Positions 33,285 through 41,035 of a stretch of DNA of 64,000 nucleotides are shown here, one piece after another. Every line of letters starts with the position of its first letter. The first letter of the stretch is position 1. The position numbers and the translations under genes are program-made. Source of the DNA: Pseudanabaena biceps (GTDB lineage: Bacteria > Cyanobacteriota > Cyanobacteriia > Pseudanabaenales > Pseudanabaenaceae); NCBI GenBank assembly GCA_013361095.1, contig JAATWA010000002.1:62001-126000 (forward strand). Direction: 5' to 3'. The notes below the pieces were generated by a model. It was not told where the DNA came from. It searched no databases and saw only the letters and a program-made list of their open reading frames with translations.

Positions 33285-35216
33285 CTATAAACCTTCAGCC
33301 CAAGCAGGGACAGTGGACTTGGGTGCATTGGTCACATCTTTCGCAGGTAAAGGAAAATGCTCTTGAAAGTAATCCTTACGGGAAGCGATCGCCGCATCCG
33401 TAATTGGTACTTGACTACCAGATTTAGCCAACCTAACTTTTAGGGACTCCCATTTAGACTTGCTCTTATCTGCTCTCTCTGCATCAACTTTGGGGATTTT
33501 GATATGGCAACGCCGAGGAACATTAGCTTCTTTCTTAGAGCTATAGCCTGGGGAGATGAGAATACAATTACCTTGCGGTAACTTGAGAAAATCCTCTGGA
33601 GCAAATAGTTTGCGTGTACGTTCCTGATCCGATGTACTGGTGCTAGTCCGACCACCACCCGAACTACGGGATTTAGATTTGTATTTCAAATGTTCATCAC
33701 CGAGATAGTCAGAGAAAATCTTCGCTGATTCAGGCTCCAGTGGATTGAAAATTGCCTTAGTCGCACAGCCGCCAAAGATCGCTCTCGATACCTCCTTACC
33801 ATAGGTTTCTTCAAGCTGCACGAGATTCTGGAAACCCAACATACAGGACAAGCCATCCTCACGATGAACATTCAGCCATTGGACAAGGCTCGGTAAATAC
33901 AAAGTTGGCAACTCATCGATCGCTACTAGTAAAGGATCTTCACGTTTAGTGGACACGACATTACGGGTGACAATCATATGTAAAACTGTCGCCAACAACG
34001 GTGCAACCACATCCTGCTTTTCGCGTTTCATGCCGATAATCAGCAATTGCTTGCCTTTCAACTGCAAAGGAATCGTTGTCTTGCCACAGAACACACTGAG
34101 GATATCAGGGGACATAAACCGACTAAAGAGAATACTTGCAGTCGAAATTACAGAAGCAACAGTTTTCTCAGAATCTGCCATCGAAATCAACTGACCAAAA
34201 CTAGTTTCTACCCAAGTTGGTAAATTTGCATTTTGGACTCTAGCAGGAAGATTATTTGCACCCAGTGCTTTGGCACAGAAAATAATATCGGGATAGGGAG
34301 TTGTCTTTGCCATCAGCAGCACTGCTTGAATCAGTTGGTCGCCACTGTTAGTAAAGAAGGGATCTTCACTACCTTTGCCGCCAGACTTGAAGTTGCGATT
34401 CAGGACGATCGCTACCTGTCTTGCCATATCCACATCCGCAGCATCACGAATAAAATCGAGAGGATTACAGATGCCACTTTCAGGGAAACTAGGGGCAAAG
34501 ATGCTAACTTGATAACCTGCGGCCGCTGCTACGCCCGCAATGCGCGAGGACTGTTCAGCATATTTGTAATCATAGAGAATTATCGGAAACCCCTGATCGA
34601 TCGCACTACGAATGGCAGGATCGATTACCCCATAGGTTTTACCCGAACCCGTACCACCGAGTACGGCAATGCCACGATTAGCATCAGGAAGCCAGATCGT
34701 CCGATCCGCCTGTGACACTTGAATAACTTTGGGCTTCTGTCCTGCAACAGGTAGTTCATGATTGGGTGTAGCGACCCCTGGGCGAGAAATCAATTCGGGT
34801 GGAAAAATTAATTTAGGCTTAACGATAAACAGAGACAGCTTATTACGTTCGCGCCGATTAATCTGTTCCTTAGCTTTTTTCCTTGCCGCCGCAAGCTCCG
34901 CACCATTTGCCCAGTGAGCATTAGCCAGCTTATTTTTGCTATTGCCACCACCATTCATGCTCAAGAAGACCATACCGATCGCACAAGCCGCAATAATGCC
35001 GCCTGTGGGTGTGAATAGCTGATGGGCAATAGAAGCAAGTTCAGGAGGCAAGCCATTGGCTGAAGACTTCTTCTCTACTGAGGTCAGAGAACTGTTCATT
35101 TCCTGAGAATGCGCCATCTTTACAGGAACGAGACAAGTGATCGAAACAGCGATCGCCAGCAAAAATAGTCTCTTTGAGAGATTCTTTTTGCTAAACCAAA
35201 ACATCAAAAAATTCAT
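33285..35216 (-). CDS. Type IV coupling protein, VirD4/TraD-like
   Basis: A 643-residue protein with two N-terminal hydrophobic segments (about 16-34 and 72-87) and a cytoplasmic ATPase. Walker A is GGTGSGKT (187-194) and Walker B is LLVAIDE (429-435), followed by QNLVQLEETYG, the conserved post-Walker-B glutamine region. It would link the relaxase-DNA complex to the secretion channel. It is co-directional with the VirB-like genes at 38126-44722, though separated from them by genes of other types. Full length. Confidence 0.88.
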   Translation of the reverse strand: MNFLMFWFSKKNLSKRLFLLAIAVSITCLVPVKMAHSQEMNSSLTSVEKKSSANGLPPELASIAHQLFTPTGGIIAACAIGMVFLSMNGGGNSKNKLANAHWANGAELAAARKKAKEQINRRERNKLSLFIVKPKLIFPPELISRPGVATPNHELPVAGQKPKVIQVSQADRTIWLPDANRGIAVLGGTGSGKTYGVIDPAIRSAIDQGFPIILYDYKYAEQSSRIAGVAAAAGYQVSIFAPSFPESGICNPLDFIRDAADVDMARQVAIVLNRNFKSGGKGSEDPFFTNSGDQLIQAVLLMAKTTPYPDIIFCAKALGANNLPARVQNANLPTWVETSFGQLISMADSEKTVASVISTASILFSRFMSPDILSVFCGKTTIPLQLKGKQLLIIGMKREKQDVVAPLLATVLHMIVTRNVVSTKREDPLLVAIDELPTLYLPSLVQWLNVHREDGLSCMLGFQNLVQLEETYGKEVSRAIFGGCATKAIFNPLEPESAKIFSDYLGDEHLKYKSKSRSSGGGRTSTSTSDQERTRKLFAPEDFLKLPQGNCILISPGYSSKKEANVPRRCHIKIPKVDAERADKSKSKWESLKVRLAKSGSQVPITDAAIASRKDYFQEHFPLPAKDVTNAPKSTVPAWAEGL

Positions 35217-35222
35217 GGCAAT

Positions 35223-35543
35223 CTATTTGCTGAAAGGTTTGCTAATGGAAATAGATGAACTAACCGCTGCATTACTGGGAACAGCATAGGGAATTGCACT
35301 TTTTTCTTGGAGAACAACCAACGGCAAGGGAGGCGTAATGTAGGGAGTACAACCTAAATCCACAAACCACGATCGCTGACACCAACGAAACCGCAGACCG
35401 AGGGTAATTGTGCCTGAAGCCTCATCCAGAGATTCAATGGTGACGCGAAAAGCATCACCAAAGGGATGATTGCCTGCGGGTCCGCTATTAAACAGACTAC
35501 CTAGAAAGCCATAACCATCGGGGACTTGCTGCGATGCGGTCAT
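35223..35543 (-). CDS. Short protein upstream of virD4, possibly truncated
   Basis: A 106-residue protein. It begins TASQQVPDGYGFLGSLFNSGPAGN, has a beta-rich centre (AFRVTIESLDEASGTITLGLRFRW) and ends with a Ser/Ile-rich tail. It lies 6 bp upstream of virD4. No signal peptide or membrane segment is visible. The lack of a good ribosome site and the closeness of a divergent gene suggest that the 5' part may have been lost. Not recognised. Confidence 0.5.
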   Translation of the reverse strand: MTASQQVPDGYGFLGSLFNSGPAGNHPFGDAFRVTIESLDEASGTITLGLRFRWCQRSWFVDLGCTPYITPPLPLVVLQEKSAIPYAVPSNAAVSSSISISKPFSK

Positions 35544-35614
35544 CCATTGTTTGCCCGTAAGAGAGAGCCACCAGCAAAGCGTTTAGTATGTATAGATAAT
35601 TGACATAGTTCAAA

Positions 35615-36112
35615 ATGATTGACATGAAAGAATTCTTTGGAAATAGCGACTTATTAGACCTCCTTGTGCTGAGGCAGTTGTCCCATATCAAGGGAAATTG
35701 GGAGTTAATTTGGGATCGTGAAAACGAAGAGTATGAACCTGAAGAGAACAGCTACGCAGAAGAGGTTAATCAACTTATTGAAGAATTGAGCCTAGTCGAA
35801 CCGCCAGAAAAGTACCACAAAAATGAAGATAGCCTTGCGGAATATTTGATAGCTAATCTCAATTCGGAAATTACTAAAGTCAATGGTCGGTGGGTCAGAG
35901 CAGCTTATACATCAAGAGCAATTTATGCATCAATATTAGAACAAGGTGGATTTCATGATATTGATCAAACAAACCTAATATTAGCTGCTGCTGGAAGAAT
36001 TAAGGCTGCAATGGATAGGAAGCAGAATCATTTTGATGATATGGAACGATCCCATCAAGAAATGCTTGCAGATGTGATTGCAATAATCCTGTATCATCGA
36101 ACATGTCCATAG
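35615..36112 (+). CDS. Unknown acidic protein within the transfer region
   Basis: A 165-residue soluble protein, ATG within GATTGACATGAAAG. A second ATG three codons on (MKEFFGNSD) is also possible. The sequence is acidic and helical (YEPEENSYAEEVNQLIEELSLVEPPEKYH). It is on the opposite strand to the transfer genes and is the first gene of an AT-rich block of unrelated genes. No domain recognised. Confidence 0.55.
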   Translation: MIDMKEFFGNSDLLDLLVLRQLSHIKGNWELIWDRENEEYEPEENSYAEEVNQLIEELSLVEPPEKYHKNEDSLAEYLIANLNSEITKVNGRWVRAAYTSRAIYASILEQGGFHDIDQTNLILAAAGRIKAAMDRKQNHFDDMERSHQEMLADVIAIILYHRTCP

Positions 36113-36378
36113 CACTAGACTTTTTGCTTGCCGCTTCTAATGTTGCTAAGCTTTAATGATGATTATTTAATAAATTGTCACTCCAACCCAAAACGAAGAA
36201 AAAACGACAATTAGAACTCTACAAGGTTACATTTTGACAGATAAAACTTTATTCAGGGATGTTACCCTGCAAAAATCTTGTTGTTGCACTTATTGGTTGC
36301 TTCATCTGACAATCCATGAAATATCTACTTTGTATAAGTATTTATCCTATAGTCTGCAAGATAATACATAGTTAGTTT

Positions 36379-36699
36379 TCATTCAATATTCTTAAGGACG
36401 ATGGGAGAATGTCCTGATTTGTAGGATATAGCCAAGTAAAAAAGTCCTACTGGAAAAATGGCAAGAGGCCATGCGATATTTGCTGTTAAGAGGTTAATCA
36501 GCATAAAGTGTATAATTTTTGGACGTATGCATGAAGGGCAACCAATTTCATTTTTAGATCGTATCTGAGCAGCAATAAAGATAAATATAACAGAAACCAT
36601 TCGATAACATTTGATACTGTCTGATGCCTTCCCACAGTTAGGACAGCGAATAATCAAAGTAGGTTCACGCATGTCATGTATATCCTTTAGATAAAGCAA
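36379..36699 (-). CDS. Small membrane protein with two Cys pairs
   Basis: A 106-residue protein: CPNCGK near residue 19, CPSC near 55, and two hydrophobic segments (VISFIFIAAQI region and HFMLINLLTANIAWPLAIFPVGLFYLAI). The two CxxC pairs could form a zinc ribbon on the cytoplasmic side. A start at the second Met (MREPTL) is also possible. AT-rich, on the minus strand inside the foreign block. Function unknown. Confidence 0.5.
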   Translation of the reverse strand: MLYLKDIHDMREPTLIIRCPNCGKASDSIKCYRMVSVIFIFIAAQIRSKNEIGCPSCIRPKIIHFMLINLLTANIAWPLAIFPVGLFYLAISYKSGHSPIVLKNIE

Positions 36700-37175
36700 A
36701 TTTCTTTTGTATAGTGCTTATTAGTAAGCTAGTTCTTACCGTTCTTACCTATGATTTTGGAGCTTTCAACTTGAATTATTAGGTACTTCCCTTTAGAAGA
36801 AACCCGAAATAGGATTCCTTTAAAATTAGTATTACTAATTATAGTAATACTAACTTTTTTATGTAGAAGCTTTTGCTGACTACTAATATTATATAGTTGT
36901 ATCACTACTATATAAGGCTCAACTTAACCGTTATATCTAATTCTATGCTCCCGTTAAATTTAGCTTGTCTCTAACAAAGATTAGGTAGCCAAAAATAGCA
37001 GGCTTTGTTGTTTAGTAAGCAAAGACCAATAATTATTAAGTGATCGCCTAAAAACCACGACTCACAGTAATAGCGATCAGATTTTGGAGATAAATTGTTG
37101 AGGGGATCGCCCCAGTAAACAAATCGCGTAGCGTCTGTTGTGAGAGAATTTAGTTATATTTTCTGGATTAAACCT
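36700..37175. other. AT-rich gap with two hairpins, no gene seen
   Basis: Two inverted repeats stand out. TTAGTATTACT / AGTAATACTAA (36826-36836, 36843-36853) is followed by CTTTTTT, a terminator-like shape. TTATATAGT / ACTATATAA lies at 36889-36897 and 36907-36915. No open frame of note is present. A promoter for the gene at 37176 should lie near 37080-37170, where two HIP1-like sites occur. Confidence 0.5.
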
Positions 37176-38012
37176 ATGAAATTTATAACAGTTGCATTGG
37201 CTGGTTTAGTTGTCTCTACTCTCTTGTGGTCTGAGAGTGTCAACAGTCAGTCAAGGAGGTCAAGAGATGTTTCTGTTGATGGTTATTACAGACGAAATGG
37301 TACTTATGTAGCTCCATATATTCGGACTGCTCCCAATCAGACTAGAGATGATAATTATTCAACTCGCGGCAATATAAATCCCTATACTCTTGAAGAAGGT
37401 AAACAGAGGGGAGGCTCAGAAGATCCGAGATATGGGTATGAGACAACTACACCAACTACCTACAGTTACCCAAGCTTTGAGCCAAGTTTTCAGCCTGCCA
37501 TAACAATGCCAAACGTAATACAAGAATACCAAGACGCACTTAACGCAGCGCCGCCACTTAAAGTAAATATTGCGCCAGCGTTTACACCACCTGCTGATGC
37601 AAAAGAACCAGCGCAACCGCCAATCCCAGCGATACCTTCTTCTTATTTTCCAAGTGCGCCACAACAAGCACGACCTTTACCGCAACAACCACAAATCAGT
37701 CCTACACCTTCTTCTTTGTTGAGTACACCTCCTACACCAACTGGAGAAGAGACACTCTCTTTTGGTGAGACAATATCTCGTATGTCTGCACAGTCAGCGC
37801 AAAACACTCAGAAGTTACTTGACTCTTCTGGTGCGCCTAAACCTAATGATGTACAAAAGCTTTTACTTGACAGTCGCGCACCTGTACAAATAGACCCGAA
37901 ATTATCTTCTCTTGCGTTTGAGCCGCCAGTTCTTGCAAACGCGATTTTCTCTACAGCTTGCTTTGTCGTTTTTACTACCATAATATTTGTATTCCTGAAT
38001 AGGGATAAATAA
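37176..38012 (+). CDS. Secreted or membrane-tethered Pro-rich protein
   Basis: From the ATG at 37176 (a GTG at 37140 is less likely) the protein has a signal peptide (MKFITVALAGLVVSTLLWSESVNS). A YYRRNGTYVAPYIRTAPN motif follows, of a type found in many short bacterial secreted proteins. A long Pro/Gln/Thr-rich, disordered stretch leads to a C-terminal membrane segment (about 250-272, ANAIFSTACFVVFTTIIFVFL). Such tail-anchored spacers can bridge the periplasm. It is divergent from the transfer genes, and a link to the channel is possible but not shown. Role not known. Confidence 0.65.
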   Translation: MKFITVALAGLVVSTLLWSESVNSQSRRSRDVSVDGYYRRNGTYVAPYIRTAPNQTRDDNYSTRGNINPYTLEEGKQRGGSEDPRYGYETTTPTTYSYPSFEPSFQPAITMPNVIQEYQDALNAAPPLKVNIAPAFTPPADAKEPAQPPIPAIPSSYFPSAPQQARPLPQQPQISPTPSSLLSTPPTPTGEETLSFGETISRMSAQSAQNTQKLLDSSGAPKPNDVQKLLLDSRAPVQIDPKLSSLAFEPPVLANAIFSTACFVVFTTIIFVFLNRDK

Positions 38013-38125
38013 AGGCGATCGCCTTTACATTAGCTTTTTCAGTGGCTAATGGCTGTTCGGCAATTTCCGTAATCATGGCAACTCCTGTCACATATTTAAT
38101 CCAATATCGAAAAAATGAGAAAGCC

Positions 38126-38959
38126 TTATTTCAGATCAGTTCTGGCAAGATCGCGCATGGCATAAATTTCTAAACCAGAGGCTTTAACTTTGAAAATGGC
38201 TTGCTCCAACGGTGAAGCATCGGCTTTCAGATTTGGTACATCGATCGCCTGAATAAAGATTTCCTTATTAAAGGGAACCGATTCACCAACTTGATTGAGG
38301 GGACTAAAAGTAACCAGATTTGCCACCAGATTAACTTTCCACTTTCCTTTCTCAATCTCTTCAGGAGCCGTAATCGTCTGCGGCACAAGAATTACCTTGC
38401 TGCCACCTGAGAAAACCTCGATCGGTGTGAGTTCTGCGATCGAGGAGAGCAATCCTTTACGGAAGTCTTCGGAAAAAGCAAAGCTGGCTTGCCATGCTGT
38501 GGTGGTGATTTTCTTTTTTAAGCCCTTGTCCGCAGTAACTTCCACGCCAGTATCTAAAAGCGGCTTCCCATTTTGACTAGCATCAGAGGGCAGTTCCCCC
38601 GTCCATGTCATTAGCGCCATCACCTGCTGGGTAACAAACTGTTTTACCACTTCAGGAGATCTGGTTTTATTCTCACTGGCGATCGCCGTAATTGCTTTAC
38701 CGCCCGACAACTGTACGAGCGTAGGTGGTTTCTGGGAAGCAAGGGAGGCATATGCACCAATCAGAGCGATCAGCCCCAAACTATTGAGCGCCGATAAGCC
38801 AAGTATGCCGAACAAAATCGATACCACCAGTACGTCTTTAGGAGTTTTGGCTTTACTACTGTGGGATAGACCAGCAGGAATAAAGCGATGGAAAGCATTA
38901 GTTTCATCTGTTTTTGAGCTTAGTTCAGTATTCACTTCTGTCTTTGTGTATGAGTTCAT
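38126..38959 (-). CDS. Transfer-cluster membrane protein, possibly VirB8/TraE-like
   Basis: A 277-residue protein with a cytoplasmic N-terminus (~45 residues), one transmembrane helix (about 42-66, VLVVSILFGILGLSALNSLGLIALIGAY) and a periplasmic alpha/beta domain (VVKQFVTQQVMALMTWTGEL...KWKVNLVANLVTF...KEIFIQAIDV). This topology, and its place after the VirB6-like gene, fit VirB8. Sequence identity to known VirB8 is not clear to me, so confidence is moderate. It is separated from the VirB6-like gene by 5 bp. Confidence 0.55.
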   Translation of the reverse strand: MNSYTKTEVNTELSSKTDETNAFHRFIPAGLSHSSKAKTPKDVLVVSILFGILGLSALNSLGLIALIGAYASLASQKPPTLVQLSGGKAITAIASENKTRSPEVVKQFVTQQVMALMTWTGELPSDASQNGKPLLDTGVEVTADKGLKKKITTTAWQASFAFSEDFRKGLLSSIAELTPIEVFSGGSKVILVPQTITAPEEIEKGKWKVNLVANLVTFSPLNQVGESVPFNKEIFIQAIDVPNLKADASPLEQAIFKVKASGLEIYAMRDLARTDLK

Positions 38960-38964
38960 GGGGA

Positions 38965-40002
38965 TTACCTAGAGATGCGTAGACCGATATTTAAACCTGC
39001 GGAAGCAGCGGCACTTGCTGCTGAGAGGATGGCGCTAAATATTGCCATGCCACCACCCGCCGATAGTGACAGCGCCAAAATTGGTGCAAGTAGTCCAAGG
39101 ACAATCGCAATCGAGAGCGTATCAAGTTGTGCCGAAGCTGCGATCGCAGTGGCGGCAAGTCCTGTGACAATGTTCAAACTCAGCTTTGCCATCCCCAACG
39201 ACCAGAATCCTGTCATCCATGCATAGAGTGGCTTTGCCCCAATCGGCAGTAAAGAAGCACCAACTGCAAGAGGACCGAGTAGACCTGTAAGTAGAAAACC
39301 GACCTCAATCAAAGCCTGAAACGCGGACTGCATTGCTACCATAAAAGTCTCAATCGCTGCCAGCATGATTGACCGTGAAATCACTGTGCCGGGGAAGAGA
39401 TTCGTAACTGCTTCGAGAGGATTTTCACTTGCCTTCTGGATTTGTTTTTGCAACTTGCCCACCAGAGCCGCAGCAACCGCTCCATAGTTAGATTGATAAT
39501 TACCGAGCAAAGCCTGAGCTTTTGTATTCACCTCTTGCAAGCAAACCTGCATCTCCTCATTTTTGGTAAGCCCATTGCATTGCTGACGGTAGGCAATAAT
39601 TTGCTCTTGGGCGACCGAAAAATCAGCCAGGGCTGATAGGGTTTTCTCCAATTGGGCAGTTGAGGTAATTGCACCTAAGACCGAGTTATTGGCATTGTTA
39701 ATTACTGTCCGCATCCCATTGGTTAGTCCAATTAGATTTTGACCACCATTGGTGAGCAGCACAATGACAATTATTGGCCAGATTAATTCCCCAAACTGCC
39801 GATAGCTCTGGTCATCAATCAGATTTTTAGTGAATTGGATTGTCCATAGCAACAGCGAAGCCACGGCAATAATTAATCCCAGATTGGTGAGCGCTTTATA
39901 GAGAGTGCCATTAAAGGCAAGTTCCCAAGTGTTCTGCCATGCGCCTTGCACCGCTAGCGATACCTCTTCTGAATTGTTGACAATCGCTTGAGCAATCAGC
40001 AT
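38965..40002 (-). CDS. VirB6/TrbL-like polytopic channel protein
   Basis: A 345-residue protein with about six hydrophobic segments, such as ALTNLGLIIAVASLLLWTIQF, GELIWPIIVIVLLTNGG, ALIEVGFLLTGLLGPLAVGASLL and IAIVLGLLAPILALSLSAGGG. A Gln/Ala-rich periplasmic loop (about 110-210) contains two cysteines. The pattern matches VirB6/TrbL inner-membrane proteins of type IV secretion systems. Co-transcribed with neighbours on both sides (5-bp and 11-bp gaps). Confidence 0.7.
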   Translation of the reverse strand: MLIAQAIVNNSEEVSLAVQGAWQNTWELAFNGTLYKALTNLGLIIAVASLLLWTIQFTKNLIDDQSYRQFGELIWPIIVIVLLTNGGQNLIGLTNGMRTVINNANNSVLGAITSTAQLEKTLSALADFSVAQEQIIAYRQQCNGLTKNEEMQVCLQEVNTKAQALLGNYQSNYGAVAAALVGKLQKQIQKASENPLEAVTNLFPGTVISRSIMLAAIETFMVAMQSAFQALIEVGFLLTGLLGPLAVGASLLPIGAKPLYAWMTGFWSLGMAKLSLNIVTGLAATAIAASAQLDTLSIAIVLGLLAPILALSLSAGGGMAIFSAILSAASAAASAGLNIGLRISR

Positions 40003-40013
40003 GGTTTATCTCA

Positions 40014-40985
40014 CTATCTTAGAAAGGTATAGGGCATCCGTTGTTGCACTGTGGAGTTACGCTCGATCAGCCGATCTTGGCGATCGCCTTTGAGGGAGGC
40101 ATTAATCTGGTCAAGATTGAGCAATGATGTTGCTCCTTGTTGAGTTTGTTGCACTTGTAGCGCTAATTGTTGAGCATCGATCTGAGTGCGTTGGCTATTC
40201 TGTTCGGCTACTTGTGAGTTCTGCTCAGATAGCAACCCCAGTTGATTAGCGACATTCCCGACCTGACTAGCATTGTTACCAAACTGGGATGCAATATTGG
40301 CAAGGATTGCCGAATTACCCGCATTTTGTTGTGCCACAATCTTGAGGACATCCTGTGTCGATAGGGCAGCTTGCGCTTGCTGTGACAAGCCATCCACCTG
40401 TTGAGAACGGGATAATGAATTCTGAGCAAAAGTGACCGAGTTAGCCGCAATTTGTTGGGAGACATCAGCAATTGCGGTGCTGTTGGCTGCGCCTGTCTCC
40501 GTGTTCAAAGATAGCTGTCCGACATTCTGAGCATTGACGAGCATGTCTTCGAGGGTTTTCTTCAGACGGGCTTGCCCATTTTCTCCTAGTACATCTTGGA
40601 CAGAGGTATTCGTAATTGAAGATGTGACCATCCCTTGATTCATCAATGTGTCATTTAGCCCTGCACTGTTAAATGCTCCCTGAATAGTGGCAAGGACTGC
40701 GGCTTCAGCTTTACTGGGATCAGGTAGTCCCAGTTGTCCGATGCTCTCAGCGATCGCTGTTTTTATCTGCGGCAAGTATTGACCCAGCACTTTGTCTAGC
40801 TGTGCTTTAAGAAAGTCACCAGAGTTAATCGAAGAAATCAGTTGATTTACCTGTTCAATTAACCCTGATAGTTCCGCAGGTTGAGGCAGTTGCACAGCTG
40901 CCGCCGCACGGGGATTAGTTAGTAGTAATGAACAAGTGACTAGACTGGTGATCACAATGTGATGAGGCTGAGGATAAGCTTTCAT
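40014..40985 (-). CDS. Exported VirB5/TrbJ-like protein
   Basis: A 323-residue protein with a signal peptide (cleavage after PRAAAA) and long Gln/Ala/Asn-rich coiled-coil stretches (ILANIASQFGNNASQVGNVANQ, LLSEQNSQVAEQNSQRTQ). VirB5/TrbJ proteins are exported, helical and sit at the pilus tip or in the periplasm; the place between the VirB4 and VirB6 genes is typical. The repeated VxNxANQ/AxQNSQ heptads suggest oligomerisation. Family assignment rests mostly on position and shape. Confidence 0.65.
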   Translation of the reverse strand: MKAYPQPHHIVITSLVTCSLLLTNPRAAAAVQLPQPAELSGLIEQVNQLISSINSGDFLKAQLDKVLGQYLPQIKTAIAESIGQLGLPDPSKAEAAVLATIQGAFNSAGLNDTLMNQGMVTSSITNTSVQDVLGENGQARLKKTLEDMLVNAQNVGQLSLNTETGAANSTAIADVSQQIAANSVTFAQNSLSRSQQVDGLSQQAQAALSTQDVLKIVAQQNAGNSAILANIASQFGNNASQVGNVANQLGLLSEQNSQVAEQNSQRTQIDAQQLALQVQQTQQGATSLLNLDQINASLKGDRQDRLIERNSTVQQRMPYTFLR

Positions 40986-41035
40986 GATTTTGGAGATAAC
41001 TTCTCTAGGGTGGATTTGGTAATTAATTTGAGGAA

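Noticed and set aside
33949..34715. Plus-strand open frames opposite virD4
   Set aside because: Antisense to a well-supported ATPase gene, and no recognisable protein.
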